DNA from: Stutzerimonas stutzeri
Lineage (GTDB): Bacteria; Pseudomonadota; Gammaproteobacteria; Pseudomonadales; Pseudomonadaceae
Direction of reading: 5' to 3'
Assembly: GCF_024448695.1 (NCBI RefSeq)
Contig: NZ_JAMOHY010000002.1
Span: forward strand, 300,325-364,324
DNA length: 64,000 nucleotides
Shown: positions 49,612 through 61,211 of the stretch, piece after piece
How the letters are laid out: the number at the start of each line of letters is the position of its first letter
Position numbering within the stretch: position 1 is the stretch's first letter
The notes under the pieces: model-generated
Seen by the model: the letters and a program-made list of their open reading frames with translations, nothing else
Told to the model about the DNA's origin: nothing
The model's database searches: none
Made by a program: the position numbers and the translations under genes

Positions 49612-49905
49612 TCAGGCTTCAACGACGGCGAGGATTTCGTTCTCGCTCATCACCAGCAGGTCTTCGCCGTCAACCTTGACGGTGTTGCTGCCGGAGTAAG
49701 GGCCGAATACCACCTTGTCGCCGACCTTGACGGCCAGCGCACGCACTTCACCGTTGTCCAGCACGCGGCCAGTGCCCACAGCAACGATTTCGCCCTGATT
49801 CGGCTTCTCGGCAGCGGAGCCCGGCAGGACGATACCGCCTGCGGTCTTGGTTTCTTCTTCGCTGCGACGAATCACGACGCGGTCATGCAGAGGACGAAGC
49901 TTCAT
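49612..49905 (-). CDS. groES: Co-chaperonin GroES
   Basis: The 97-residue lid of the GroEL cage. The opening '[18 protein letters not shown]', the mobile loop region '[17 protein letters not shown]' (about 19-35) and the C-terminal '[12 protein letters not shown]' are all standard. A GGAGAGATCGAC stretch provides the ribosome site. First gene of groESL. Confidence 0.98.
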   Translation of the reverse strand: MKLRPLHDRVVIRRSEEETKTAGGIVLPGSAAEKPNQGEIVAVGTGRVLDNGEVRALAVKVGDKVVFGPYSGSNTVKVDGEDLLVMSENEILAVVEA

Positions 49906-50048
49906 TGTCGATCTCTCCTAACAGAGTGGTTCCATGCCGATGCATCTCATCGGCGGGTTGGCAAATTCCGGCGGTGCCGGTTGCGGCCCGCTGTGCGAGC
50001 CGCAGAAGACGGACTGTCAAAATGCGACAGCGACCTTGCGGTGTCCGC

Positions 50049-50079
50049 TAGATGCGGGCGAGGAAAATGATTTCAAGGG
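50049..50079 (-). promoter_or_regulatory. Sigma-32 (heat-shock) promoter of groESL
   Basis: Minus strand: CCCTTGAAA (-35) followed after 12 bases by CCCGCATCTA (-10). The sigma-32 consensus is CTTGAAA and CCCCATNTA, so both boxes match well, with one changed base in the -10. The predicted transcript start is about 135 bases before the groES ATG. No CIRCE inverted repeat was seen. The remaining 245-base gap contains no other gene signal. Confidence 0.78.
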
Positions 50080-50150
50080 CCAGCGACTATTTTTTTACAG
50101 CACGAGGACGCAGGGTCTGGCTGCGCGGACCCTGCAGATCGATAGCCGTA

Positions 50151-50615
50151 TCACTTGTCGCGACGTTCCCATTCGCCCTCGATCACGTTCGGGCGCTGAG
50201 CCCCGGCAGCTTGCTCATGCTGTCGACGAAGATCATCGGCAAAGGCCCGACGGCGCTGCGCCTGGGCTTCGGCACGACGACCGAGCACGCCCAGAAAGAG
50301 CTTGCGCGAGGGCGGGAACAACAACAGCAGGGCGATCAGATCACTGAGGAAACCCGGTAGAAACAGCAGGCCACCGGCAACGACCATCATCACGCCCTGG
50401 AGCATTTCACGCTCCGGCAATTCACCTCGTGCCAGCCGCTCACGGGCACGCCAGGCGGTGGCAAAACCGGCAAAGCGCATCAGCAGAATGCCAGCCATGC
50501 CACTGAGCACCAGCACGAGGATGGTCGCCAGCACCCCGATGGAACTGCCGACCTGGATCAGCAGCGCCAGCTCGGCCAGCGGGAACAGGAGAAAAAGCAG
50601 CAAGATAATTCGCAT
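50151..50615 (-). CDS. fxsA: FxsA-family membrane protein
   Basis: A 154-residue membrane protein of the FxsA family, named for its effect on T7 exclusion by the F plasmid when overproduced; its normal job is unknown. The start follows an AAGGA site; a 17-codon extension is rejected. Hydrophobic segments lie at about 2-22, 25-47 and 73-98, with 'LSGMAGILLMRF' and 'LLFLPGFLSDLIALLLLFPP' as family landmarks. The C-terminal tail is charged and cytoplasmic. It lies next to groESL, a frequent neighbour. Confidence 0.9.
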   Translation of the reverse strand: MRIILLLFLLFPLAELALLIQVGSSIGVLATILVLVLSGMAGILLMRFAGFATAWRARERLARGELPEREMLQGVMMVVAGGLLFLPGFLSDLIALLLLFPPSRKLFLGVLGRRAEAQAQRRRAFADDLRRQHEQAAGAQRPNVIEGEWERRDK

Positions 50616-50775
50616 CAATAATCCTTGGCGGAAGAACAGCTTCCAATTCTGTGTAGATGACGGCATACGGCGCCGAATTCAAGCCGATTGACGAGCAGGC
50701 TGTAACGGGATTATTCGCCCTGCCCGTCGTCAACAAGCCTTGAAAACTACCGGATGAAGCTGAAGCCCTGCTGAA

Positions 50776-51522
50776 TCAGGCACGAGCCATGGCCACCAGG
50801 GCCTGACGCACCTGGGCGGCGGTCGAACATTCAGACGGAAAGGGCAACCAGTGAACGGCCTGCCCGATGCGCAGGTGAAAGCCCTCGGCATCTATCCCAA
50901 CCATCCTGACTTCGGATGCAGCCGACAGCCCCGCCTGCTCGACGTAATGCCTGATAGCTGCAGCATGATCGGCATTCATGTGTTCGAGCATGCCGCCTTC
51001 GCCGCCCTCGGCACCGGCAAAGGGATTGGCCCTCGCAACCTGATCGAGCCAGTGAATGGCGCCAAAACCACCGATGAAACGCCAGCGCACTGGCTGCACA
51101 ATCCAGAAGTCGAAATCATGCACGCGATGATAGTCACGTGACTCGGGGAAGTAACGGTAATAGCGCTCAGCCGCAGCCTCGACCAATAGCGGCTCAATCA
51201 ACTGTCGTGCCTCGGCCATCAGGGTCAGTCGGCCGTTAAGCTGCACATCTTCAACGCCACGCTCGGCCACCAGCAACGAACAGCGCGAATCAGCCTGAAG
51301 ATTGCGGGTGTGCTGGGCGATCCGGCTGATCAGTATCAGCGGCCAGCCCTCCTCGCCCAGGCAGTAGGGCACGACCGAACCAAAGGGAAATCCCGGCATT
51401 GCCAGGGAGTGTGTGGAGAGCACGCCCCGGTATTCCTTGAGCAGTAATAGTCGGGCATTCTTGACGGCTTCTACGCTCACCTTTGGCTCCTGGGACTGCT
51501 GGCTATTGAACCGCGCCAGCAT
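50776..51522 (-). CDS. HugZ-like pyridoxamine-phosphate-oxidase-fold protein
   Basis: A 248-residue split-barrel protein with a C-terminal DUF2470-type domain. Related HugZ proteins bind and degrade heme; others bind flavin, so the exact activity is open. The barrel part contains 'GVLSTHSLAMPGFPFGSVVP' (about 32-51) and 'VQLNGRLTLMAEA' (about 92), and the second domain 'MLEHMNADHAAAIRHYVEQA' (about 178-197). A GAGGAC ribosome site supports the start over one 12 codons earlier. No heme-uptake gene is nearby. Confidence 0.8.
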   Translation of the reverse strand: MLARFNSQQSQEPKVSVEAVKNARLLLLKEYRGVLSTHSLAMPGFPFGSVVPYCLGEEGWPLILISRIAQHTRNLQADSRCSLLVAERGVEDVQLNGRLTLMAEARQLIEPLLVEAAAERYYRYFPESRDYHRVHDFDFWIVQPVRWRFIGGFGAIHWLDQVARANPFAGAEGGEGGMLEHMNADHAAAIRHYVEQAGLSAASEVRMVGIDAEGFHLRIGQAVHWLPFPSECSTAAQVRQALVAMARA

Positions 51523-51578
51523 AACCCGTCCTCTGAAGGCGTCGCGATACACATCCATTATAAAAACGGGAGATGGCC

Positions 51579-52337
51579 ATGCAGCTCAGAGACAAGGTCA
51601 TCATCATTACCGGCGGCGGTCAGGGCCTGGGACGCGCGATGGGCGAATACCTCGCCGGCAAGGGCGCCCGCCTCGCGCTGGTCGATCTCAACCAGGAGCG
51701 CCTCGATGAAGCCGTCCAGGCCTGCAAACAGGCAGGTGGTGAGGCGCGCGCCTATCTGTGCAATGTTGCTGATGAGGAACAGGTCAGCCACATGGTGCAT
51801 CAGGTCAGCGAGGACTTCGGTGGGCTCGATGGCCTGGTCAATAATGCCGGCATCCTGCGCGATGGCCTGACCATCAAGGTCAAGGATGGCGAGCTGTCGA
51901 AGATGAGCCTGGCGCAGTGGCAGTCAGTGATCGACGTTAACCTGACCGGCGTCTTCCTCTGCACCCGGGAAGTGGCGGCCAGGATGATCGAGTTGAAGCG
52001 CCAGGGCGCGATCATCAACATTTCCTCGATTTCCCGCGCCGGCAACATGGGCCAGGCCAACTACTCCGCCGCCAAGGCCGGCGTCGCCGCCGACACCGTG
52101 GTCTGGGCCAGGGAGCTTGCGCGCTATGGCATCCGCGTGGCAGGTGTGGCGCCCGGCTTCATAGAGACCGAAATGGTCGCCAGCATGAAACCCGAGGCAC
52201 TGGCGAAGATGACCGCCGGCATCCCGCTCCAGCGCCTGGGAACGCCGATGGAAATCGCCCACTCGGTGGCCTACATCTTCGAGAACGATTACTTCACCGG
52301 ACGGATTCTGGAGCTGGATGGCGGCCTGCGCCTTTAA
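51579..52337 (+). CDS. Short-chain dehydrogenase/reductase (FabG-like)
   Basis: A 252-residue SDR oxidoreductase. The cofactor loop is '[12 protein letters not shown]' (about 11-22), with '[10 protein letters not shown]' (about 86) and the catalytic Ser-Tyr-Lys in '[20 protein letters not shown]' (about 143-162). The ATG at this position is favoured because GGGAG lies six bases upstream; an ATG two codons earlier sits directly on the ribosome site. Asp in 'LVDLNQE' suggests NAD(H) preference. Substrate is not predictable; the gene is divergent from the HugZ-like gene with 56 bases between the starts. Confidence 0.9.
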   Translation: MQLRDKVIIITGGGQGLGRAMGEYLAGKGARLALVDLNQERLDEAVQACKQAGGEARAYLCNVADEEQVSHMVHQVSEDFGGLDGLVNNAGILRDGLTIKVKDGELSKMSLAQWQSVIDVNLTGVFLCTREVAARMIELKRQGAIINISSISRAGNMGQANYSAAKAGVAADTVVWARELARYGIRVAGVAPGFIETEMVASMKPEALAKMTAGIPLQRLGTPMEIAHSVAYIFENDYFTGRILELDGGLRL

Positions 52338-52442
52338 GCTTCTGCTTCAAGAACTTCGTGGCTGAGCCACCCCACAAAAGCGCTGCCGCACGGCCTGCGA
52401 GAGTGGCTTCAGAGGCGAATGGCTACAGGCAACTTGCCGCCT

Positions 52443-53447
52443 TTACCAACCCACCCCAAAGCCGATGGTGTAGCGGGTTTCATCGGTTTCGTTCTCGGCG
52501 CCGCTGACGATGTCACGCTCGGCCTTCATGTTCAGCGAAGCCCAGTCGGTCACCTTGTAGCGCAGCCCTACTTCGGCATCCAGCGCATAGTCGGCCACGC
52601 CTTCCAGCGGCTTGCCGATTTCGCCGGAGCTGAACAGCTCGAAAGTCTTGCCCACCAGATAGCGGTTGTAATCCCACTTCATGGCGGCCAGGAAGAATTC
52701 ATCCTTGCTGCCGTCGGCATATTCGTAGTCACTGCGGTTGATCAGCGAGGCCAGCGAGAACGCACCCAGCTCGTTGTCCCAGAACTGATAACCGGGACCT
52801 GTACCTAGGGTGCGCTGGCGACGAACATCCTCGATCTGATCGCGCTTGTAGCTCAGACGTCCCTGCCAGAACCAATGCTCGTCGATGAAACGGTCGAGGG
52901 CATATTCGGCATCCCAGTTGTCGGTAACCGTAACGCCATCGCGGTATTCGCGGTTGTAGCTGCCGGTGCCGTTGTGCCTCCACAGGCCGTGCCGGGCCTT
53001 GGTATCGAAGGACACATCGTAGTCGTCGGTATCGGTCTCGGCGCGCTTGTAGTCCATCGCCACATCGATGTTGCCCTTCCAGGTGAGGTCCTGGACCAAC
53101 GGTTTGGGATGAATGATCTGCGAAATGCTCGCCAGCTCCACGGTGCGCGGGCTGGCACCATTGGCGAGGATTACCTTGCCGTCATCGCTAGCCTGCAGCG
53201 ACTGGACCACCTCGCCGGCAACCTGATCCTGCTTGATCAGCAGTTTCTGGTTGCTTTCCAGTGTGGCGATGCTGCTCCACTTCAATGGAATCGAACCGCC
53301 ATAATCGGTTTCAAGGAGCAGTTTGCCACCGTCCAGGACACTGATCTTGCCGGTCAGACGATCACCATTCTTAAGCCATACGGTATCAGCGAGCAATGGC
53401 AGGGGTAGCGTGGCCAAGGCCATGCACAACAGGGTTCTGGAAAACAT
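52443..53447 (-). CDS. DUF481-family outer-membrane beta-barrel protein
   Basis: A 334-residue exported protein: signal peptide ending 'LPLPLLADTVWL' (cleavage near residue 20), an N-terminal small beta domain ('WLKNGDRLTGKISVLDGGKL'), then a DUF481 barrel with alternating aromatic strands ending in a terminal Trp ('RYTIGFGVGW'), typical of outer-membrane insertion. Its role is unknown; related YdiY proteins are acid-inducible. Upstream of the ATG there is no clear ribosome site and the sequence is AT-rich. An in-frame extension to 53744 is rejected. Confidence 0.85.
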   Translation of the reverse strand: MFSRTLLCMALATLPLPLLADTVWLKNGDRLTGKISVLDGGKLLLETDYGGSIPLKWSSIATLESNQKLLIKQDQVAGEVVQSLQASDDGKVILANGASPRTVELASISQIIHPKPLVQDLTWKGNIDVAMDYKRAETDTDDYDVSFDTKARHGLWRHNGTGSYNREYRDGVTVTDNWDAEYALDRFIDEHWFWQGRLSYKRDQIEDVRRQRTLGTGPGYQFWDNELGAFSLASLINRSDYEYADGSKDEFFLAAMKWDYNRYLVGKTFELFSSGEIGKPLEGVADYALDAEVGLRYKVTDWASLNMKAERDIVSGAENETDETRYTIGFGVGW

Positions 53448-53572
53448 ATAAATGTATTGAATTCTGATCGGGTGGGTTAATAGCCGTGATTGGGGCCGCA
53501 TTATCCTTATGCCTGTGGTCACAGCAAGCACTGACCGCCAGGCGGAAGACGAGTTCATCAGGAAGCATTGCC

Positions 53573-53932
53573 ATGACCGACCAGTCAACGTTGTTACCAC
53601 CCGGCGCCGATGCCGAAGCACGCCGGGCTGCCGTTTATCTGGTAATGGCGCAAATTCCTGAAGGCAAGGTGGTGAGCTATGGCGAGCTGGCTGCCATGGC
53701 CGGCCTCGGTCGAGCCGCACGCTGGGTCGGTCGGTTGATGTCACAACTGCCGGACGACACCCGTCTGCCCTGGCACCGGGTGATTGCCGCTGGCGGACGC
53801 CTGAGCCTGCCGGCGGGCAGTGCCGCGGGCCATGAGCAGCGCATGCGCCTGCGCGCCGAGGGCCTGACCATCATCAATGACCGGGTGGACGTACGTCGGC
53901 ACGGCTGGCAATCATTCGGGCACAACGAGTAG
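53573..53932 (+). CDS. Alkyltransferase-like (ATL) DNA-repair protein of the MGMT family
   Basis: A 119-residue relative of O6-alkylguanine-DNA alkyltransferase. The methyl-accepting motif PCHR is changed to 'LPWHRVIAAGG' (about 63-73): tryptophan replaces the reactive cysteine, as in E. coli-type ATLs. Such proteins bind alkylated DNA and hand it to nucleotide excision repair rather than repairing it themselves. 'GKVVSYGELAAMAGLGRAA' (about 31-49) is the DNA-binding helix region. AGGAAG sets the start. Confidence 0.92.
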   Translation: MTDQSTLLPPGADAEARRAAVYLVMAQIPEGKVVSYGELAAMAGLGRAARWVGRLMSQLPDDTRLPWHRVIAAGGRLSLPAGSAAGHEQRMRLRAEGLTIINDRVDVRRHGWQSFGHNE

Positions 53933-53973
53933 AGTGCGCGCTTTGTGCCCATTTCCTGACAGATCATTGCCGT

Positions 53974-55674
53974 ATGCCCCGTGAAACCTGGCGCGATGCT
54001 CTCGCCGCCTATGCCAGCCCCGCCTCCCTGACGCTGCTAATCCTCGGCTTCGCCGCAGGCCTTCCGGCGATCCTGGTATTTTCGACGTTGTCGGTATGGC
54101 TGCGCGAAGCCGGTGTCTCGCGGGAAACCATCGGCTTCGCCAGCTGGATCAGCCTGGCCTACGCCTTCAAATGGGTGTGGTCACCGATGCTCGACCAGTG
54201 GCGCCTGCCGTGGATCGGCGCACTCGGACGGCGGCGCTCCTGGCTGGTGCTGTCGCAGGCGCTGATCGCCATCGGCCTGGTAGGCATGGCACTGTGCAAC
54301 CCGCAAAGCAATCTGACCATGCTGATCGCCTTGGCGGTGATGGTGGCGTTTTCTTCGGCCACCCAGGACATCGCCATCGACGCCTATCGCCTGGAGATCG
54401 CCGAGGACAAACTGCAGGCAACCCTGGCGGCCAGCTACATGACCGGCTATCGCGTCGCCATGCTGCTGGCCAGCGCTGGCGCGCTGTTTCTTGCCGAGTG
54501 GCTGGGGTCGAGTAGTCTGGAGTACGACCAGGCCGCCTGGACCCTGACCTACCTCATCTTCGCGTTGCTGATCGTGCCGGGCTTCATCACCAGCCTGCTG
54601 ATTCCCGAACCTCCCGCCGCAGCCCCGCTACCCGACGAGCCTTCACGCTATACCTTCAACCACCAACTGGCCGCTGTCGGCCTGCTGCTGGTACTGCTGA
54701 TTTCCGTACCGGCGATGATCAACGCGCTGATCGCACAGGCCTGGCCGCGAGCGCTGCTCTATGCGCTGTTCATTCTCGGCAGCATTTCTCCCGTGGGCCG
54801 CTCCCTGCTGGTGCCGGTGCGGCATATTCTCGGCCAGGCCGGGCAGAAGCAACGCCCGCAACGTTTCGATTTCGCGCATCAGGCGGTGTCGGTGATCGTG
54901 CTGATTATCCTCATTGTCTCGACTACCGGCATGTTCCAGTCTTACTGGGGTGGCTACTGGCCACGCGGCACCATGTACCTGCTGATCTGCTGGGGCTGCC
55001 TGTCTGCACCCGGTCGCATTCTGATGGGACCGGTGCTGACACCGATTACCGACTTCATCATCCGTTACCGCTGGCAAGCGCTGCTGCTGCTGGGACTGAT
55101 CGCCACCTATCGGATGTCCGACACGGTCATGGGCGTGATGGCCAATGTCTTCTACATCGACCAGGGATTTACCAAGGATGAGATCGCCAGCGTCAGCAAG
55201 GTGTTCGGGCTGATCATGACGCTGCTTGGCGCGGCATTCGGCGGCCTGCTGATCGTACGTTTCAGTATTCTGCCGATTCTCTTTATTGGCGGTGTGGCCT
55301 CGGCGGCGACCAACCTGATGTTCATGCTGCTGGTGGAAATGGGCGCGGACCTGCAGATGCTCATCGTCACCATTTCCTGCGACAACTTCAGCGGTGGGCT
55401 GGCTTCGACAGCGTTCGTCGCCTACCTATCGAGCCTGACCAACCTCAAGTTCTCAGCGACCCAATACGCACTGCTCAGCTCGCTGATGCTGCTGCTACCT
55501 CGGCTGCTCGGCGGCTATTCAGGTGTGATGGTGGAGAATCTGGGCTACAGCAACTTCTTCCTGGTTACAGCCCTGCTCGGCATACCTACGCTGATACTGA
55601 TCGTCTGGCAATGGCGCAGGACTCGCCAGCAGTCAAACGGAGCTGAAGGGGAAGTCGCTTCCGGGCGCTCCTGA
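53974..55674 (+). CDS. ampG: Muropeptide permease AmpG
   Basis: Major-facilitator transporter that brings anhydromuropeptides into the cytoplasm for recycling and so affects AmpC beta-lactamase induction. The 566 residues contain about 14 membrane segments. The signature near the start, 'LGFAAGLPAILVFSTLSVWL' (about 23-42), and 'SSATQDIAIDAYRLE' (about 128-142) are diagnostic. It is longer than E. coli AmpG (491) through a central insert (about 205-340) with extra helices, as in Pseudomonas AmpG. The ATL gene lies 41 bases upstream. Confidence 0.94.
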   Translation: MPRETWRDALAAYASPASLTLLILGFAAGLPAILVFSTLSVWLREAGVSRETIGFASWISLAYAFKWVWSPMLDQWRLPWIGALGRRRSWLVLSQALIAIGLVGMALCNPQSNLTMLIALAVMVAFSSATQDIAIDAYRLEIAEDKLQATLAASYMTGYRVAMLLASAGALFLAEWLGSSSLEYDQAAWTLTYLIFALLIVPGFITSLLIPEPPAAAPLPDEPSRYTFNHQLAAVGLLLVLLISVPAMINALIAQAWPRALLYALFILGSISPVGRSLLVPVRHILGQAGQKQRPQRFDFAHQAVSVIVLIILIVSTTGMFQSYWGGYWPRGTMYLLICWGCLSAPGRILMGPVLTPITDFIIRYRWQALLLLGLIATYRMSDTVMGVMANVFYIDQGFTKDEIASVSKVFGLIMTLLGAAFGGLLIVRFSILPILFIGGVASAATNLMFMLLVEMGADLQMLIVTISCDNFSGGLASTAFVAYLSSLTNLKFSATQYALLSSLMLLLPRLLGGYSGVMVENLGYSNFFLVTALLGIPTLILIVWQWRRTRQQSNGAEGEVASGRS

Positions 55675-55676
55675 AT

Positions 55677-55710
55677 AATGATGAAGCCGGCAGACGCCGG
55701 TTTCATCATT
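55677..55710. terminator. Shared terminator of ampG and the mscS-type gene
   Basis: Fifteen-bp stem AATGATGAAGCCGGC / GCCGGTTTCATCATT with one G-T pair and a 4-base loop, in the 49-base gap between convergent stops. The outer A/T-rich arm gives a short T tract in both directions. Confidence 0.8.
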
Positions 55711-55723
55711 CATGCAACAACTA

Positions 55724-56548
55724 TCAGCTCTGCACCAGATGCACGACCCGCTGCGGGAAGGGAATACCCACGCCTGCTGCGGTCAGTCGCTCTTTGGCCT
55801 GCTCGGTGAAGGCGAAAGTCACCGGCCAGAAATCCCCGGTCGCGACCCATACGCGCAGCGACAGGTTGACGGCACTGTCACCCAGCCCCGTAACGAACAC
55901 CACCGGCTCGGGATCACGCAAGACACGCGAGTCCTCGGCGATTTCCAGCAGGATCTGGCGTGCCAGTTTGATGTCGCTGCTGTAGTCGATGCCGACATTG
56001 ATATCGGCGCGGCGACGCGGCTCGCGGGAAAAATTGGTGATGTGCCCGTTGGACAATGCCCCGTTGGGCACTACCACGGTCTTGTTGTCACCAGTCTTGA
56101 GCACCGTATGAAAGATCTGGATCGAGTTGACCGTGCCGGCTACGCCCTGCGCTTCGATCCACTCGCCCACACGGAAGGGGCGAAACAGCAGAATCAGCAC
56201 ACCACCGGCAAAGTTCGCCAGACTGCCCTGCAGCGCCAGACCAATGGCGAGACCTGCGGCACCGATCACTGCAATGAACGAGGTGGTTTCCACGCCGATC
56301 ATCGATGCCACGCTGACCAGCAGCAGCACCTTGAGCACTACGCTGGCGAGGCTGCCGATAAAGCCGTGCAGGGTCGGATCGACCTTGCGTCGCTGCAGCA
56401 GGCTGGAAATTTTTGCGGTCAGGGTATTGATCAGCCACCAACCGAACAGAAAGGTCAGCAGGGCAAGCGTCACCTGCGCACCGTATTGCAGAACGACAGG
56501 CAGCCAGGATTCGGAAAGATCGACCAGATAGTCGACACTCAGGTCCAT
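55724..56548 (-). CDS. mscS: Small-conductance mechanosensitive channel (MscS family)
   Basis: A 274-residue channel protein that vents solutes after osmotic downshock. Three membrane helices (about 18-45, 62-85, 92-125); the pore helix reads 'GAAGLAIGLALQGSLANFAGG' with the Gly/Ala packing pattern of MscS TM3. The cytoplasmic beta domain follows ('RPFRVGEWIEAQGVAGTV', about 125-142; 'VVVPNGALSNGHITNFSR', about 157-174). Length matches E. coli MscS (286). The upstream neighbour on the same strand is yajQ. Confidence 0.94.
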   Translation of the reverse strand: MDLSVDYLVDLSESWLPVVLQYGAQVTLALLTFLFGWWLINTLTAKISSLLQRRKVDPTLHGFIGSLASVVLKVLLLVSVASMIGVETTSFIAVIGAAGLAIGLALQGSLANFAGGVLILLFRPFRVGEWIEAQGVAGTVNSIQIFHTVLKTGDNKTVVVPNGALSNGHITNFSREPRRRADINVGIDYSSDIKLARQILLEIAEDSRVLRDPEPVVFVTGLGDSAVNLSLRVWVATGDFWPVTFAFTEQAKERLTAAGVGIPFPQRVVHLVQS

Positions 56549-56630
56549 AAAATAAAACTCCTTTCAACCGGGCGCCCGAAGCAACCCCCGGCAGTGAGGG
56601 AATGAATAAGCGCGGCTGGCGCAGGAAGAA

Positions 56631-57110
56631 TCAATCGCGGAAATTGTTGAACTGCAGCGGCATGCCAAATTCGTGAGCGCGCAGCAGCGCGATGGCTTCC
56701 TGCAGATCGTCACGCTTCTTGCCCGTTATCCGGACCTGCTCGCCCTGAATGGCCGCCTGCACCTTGAGCTTGGCGTCCTTGATGTACGCGACGATCTTCT
56801 TTGCCAATTCCTTGTCGATGCCTTCGCGTAGAATCGCTTCCTGCTTGACCGACTTGCCCGAAGGATAGGGGTCTTTGAGTTCCAGGCATTGAACATCGAT
56901 CTTGCGCTTGACCAGGCTCAACTTGAGAATGTCCAGCATCTGTTCCAATTGAAAATCAGCATCGGCAGTCAAGTGAATGGTCAACTCCTTGAGCTCGAAA
57001 TTGCCTTTACCGCGCAAATCGTAGCGTCGATCCAGTTCCTTGACGGCGTTGTCGATGGCATTGGTGACTTCGTGTTTGTCCAGCTCGGACACCACGTCGA
57101 ATGAGGGCAT
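56631..57110 (-). CDS. yajQ: YajQ-family nucleotide-binding protein
   Basis: A 159-residue protein of the YajQ family; members bind c-di-GMP or other nucleotides and, in Xanthomonas, modulate virulence regulators. The start '[18 protein letters not shown]' is the family standard; the next upstream ATG adds ten residues without support. The C-terminus '[20 protein letters not shown]' is also typical. It is divergent from the response regulator gene, whose ATG is 147 bases away. Confidence 0.95.
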   Translation of the reverse strand: MPSFDVVSELDKHEVTNAIDNAVKELDRRYDLRGKGNFELKELTIHLTADADFQLEQMLDILKLSLVKRKIDVQCLELKDPYPSGKSVKQEAILREGIDKELAKKIVAYIKDAKLKVQAAIQGEQVRITGKKRDDLQEAIALLRAHEFGMPLQFNNFRD

Positions 57111-57257
57111 GAGCTTGCTCCATAGTATGAAACGGCGCATGGGTGTGACCCAGCGCGCTTAGCTTGACGGTTGAAATGGGCCTCCATTATAGCCGCTTGA
57201 GCCCTGAACGCCCGACCATAACCTGTTGCCACAACCCCTTCTCTACTGAGCCAATGA

Positions 57258-59140
<1,883 letters not shown>

Positions 59141-59173
59141 GGCCCCGCTACCCTGCACAAACGCCCTTCGCCC

Positions 59174-61198
59174 GTGCCTGTCATGACTCTGCGCCAGCGT
59201 CTCGAAAATCTCCCGGTCGGTCGCAAGCTGCTGATCGCCCCGCTCGTCCTGCTTGCCGCCGTGCTGCTGGTCTCCAATCTGACCTTTATCAGCGCGGCCT
59301 ACTGGATCTCGCGTCAGAGCATGGCGCCCCAGGCGATGCACACCCTCGGCGCGCTGTTCGCCACACCCGAGCTAAGCAGGCAAGCCCTTGCTTCGGAAGC
59401 TGCCGCCAATGCGCTGCTGGGCAAACTGGACGACTATGCGCCGCTGCGCGCGGCGGTGATCTATGACGCTGCGGGGCAGCGCTTCGCGCAGCTGCATCGG
59501 GGCGAAGCACTGAATCTGCCGAAACAGACAGACCAGCTTGCCCAGTGGCAAAAAACCGAAATGCGCGCCAACCTGCTGGTAGAACTACCCCAGGCGGCAG
59601 GCCCGCCGGGACACTTGCTGATCGTGGCCAGCAGCGAGCTGCCGGGCGCCTTCTACACCGGCACCCTGACGGCCAGTCTGGCGATCCTGCTGGCCAGCCT
59701 GCTGCTCTGGATACTGGTTGCACGGCAGATCCGCCAGTTGGTCACTCGCCCGATCCGCGACCTTGAAGCCCTGACGCGCCAGGTCACTCGCGAGGAAAAC
59801 TATTCGCTGCGCGCCACGCCCCGGAACCAGGACGAAATCGGTCGCCTGGCCGATGCCTTCAACACCATGCTGTCGCGCATGGAAGCGCGTGAACAGCAGC
59901 TCAAACGAGCCCGCGATGATGCCCAGGAGGCATTCGACCATGCCCAGGGCCTGGCAGAAGAAACCCGGCACTCCAACCGCAAGCTTGAACTGGAAGTCCA
60001 GGTGCGCAGCAAGATCGAACGCAAGCTCACCGGCTTCCAGAACTACCTCAACAGCATCATCGACTCCATGCCATCGGTGCTTATCGCGCTGGATGAACAG
60101 CTCTACGTGACCCAATGGAACCAGCAGGCCAGTGCGCTTTCCGGTACGTCCCTCCAGGACGCACTGAACCAGCCGGTCTTTATCGCCTTCGAGCCACTGC
60201 GGCCCTTTCTCAGCCAGATTCGTCGCACCTGCGAACATCACGAAGTGCAAAAGATCGAGCGCGTCACCTGGGCCTTCAATGAAGAACCCCGGCACTACGC
60301 CCTGACGCTTTATCCGCTGATGGGCGGCGCCGGTCGTGGCGTGGTGATCCGTATTGACGACATCACCGAGCGCATCAATATGGAAGAACTCATGGTGCAG
60401 TCGGAAAAGATGCTCTCGGTCGGCAGCCTCGCCGCCGGCATGGCCCATGAAATCAACAACCCGCTTGGCGCCATTCTGCACAATGCGCAGAACATCCGCA
60501 GACGGCTGTCGCCGGACCTCGAGCGTAATCGCCAGGCCGCCGAGGAGACCGGGGTGCAACTGGAAGCAGTCAACCAGTACCTGCAACGACGCGAGGTCCC
60601 ACAACTGCTCGATGGCATTCAGCAGGCCGGCTCACGTGCTGCCCGAATCGTCAGCCACATGCTCAGCTTCAGCCGCTTGAGTAACCGCCAACTGGCCGAG
60701 TGTCAGTTGAGCGAACTGATCGACCAGGCACTGGAAATCGCCGGCAACGACTTTGCCCTGACGGACAGCTTCGATTTTCGCGCCATTGATATCCTGCGCG
60801 ACTTCGACCCGCAGGTGAGTCGGGTCCCCTGCATTGGCAACGAGCTCGAACAGGTGCTGCTGAATCTGCTGAAGAATGCTGCCCAGGCTATCCACCAGGG
60901 CCCGCACCGAAGCCACGGACAGATCATCCTGAGTACGCGGCTCAACCCGCCCTGGGTCGAAATCCAGGTGGAAGACAACGGCGGCGGCATCCCCGAACAT
61001 ATTCGCAAACGGATTTTCGAGCCCTTCTTCACCACCAAGGAAGTCGGCCAGGGGACCGGGCTGGGACTTTCCGTTTCCTATTTCATCATTACCAACAACC
61101 ACAAGGGCCAGATGGAAGTGCAGTGCAGACCGGGCCAGGGCACCACCTTTACCCTGCGCCTGCCACTGGCATCGACATCCGAGGCGCCTGACAATTGA
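59174..61198 (+). CDS. Sensor histidine kinase
   Basis: A 674-residue membrane sensor kinase. Helices at about 18-42 and 170-192 bracket a periplasmic sensor domain; HAMP follows (about 195-248), then a coiled linker, a PAS domain (about 285-400) and a kinase core with the phospho-His425 in '[14 protein letters not shown]', and an ATPase domain with '[19 protein letters not shown]' (about 597-615) and '[12 protein letters not shown]'. It is the likely partner of the response regulator two genes upstream. A GTG start is used here; an ATG three codons later (59183) is equally possible, and neither has a good ribosome site. Confidence 0.9.
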   Translation: MPVMTLRQRLENLPVGRKLLIAPLVLLAAVLLVSNLTFISAAYWISRQSMAPQAMHTLGALFATPELSRQALASEAAANALLGKLDDYAPLRAAVIYDAAGQRFAQLHRGEALNLPKQTDQLAQWQKTEMRANLLVELPQAAGPPGHLLIVASSELPGAFYTGTLTASLAILLASLLLWILVARQIRQLVTRPIRDLEALTRQVTREENYSLRATPRNQDEIGRLADAFNTMLSRMEAREQQLKRARDDAQEAFDHAQGLAEETRHSNRKLELEVQVRSKIERKLTGFQNYLNSIIDSMPSVLIALDEQLYVTQWNQQASALSGTSLQDALNQPVFIAFEPLRPFLSQIRRTCEHHEVQKIERVTWAFNEEPRHYALTLYPLMGGAGRGVVIRIDDITERINMEELMVQSEKMLSVGSLAAGMAHEINNPLGAILHNAQNIRRRLSPDLERNRQAAEETGVQLEAVNQYLQRREVPQLLDGIQQAGSRAARIVSHMLSFSRLSNRQLAECQLSELIDQALEIAGNDFALTDSFDFRAIDILRDFDPQVSRVPCIGNELEQVLLNLLKNAAQAIHQGPHRSHGQIILSTRLNPPWVEIQVEDNGGGIPEHIRKRIFEPFFTTKEVGQGTGLGLSVSYFIITNNHKGQMEVQCRPGQGTTFTLRLPLASTSEAPDN

Positions 61199-61211
61199 AC
61201 AGGAATTACTG

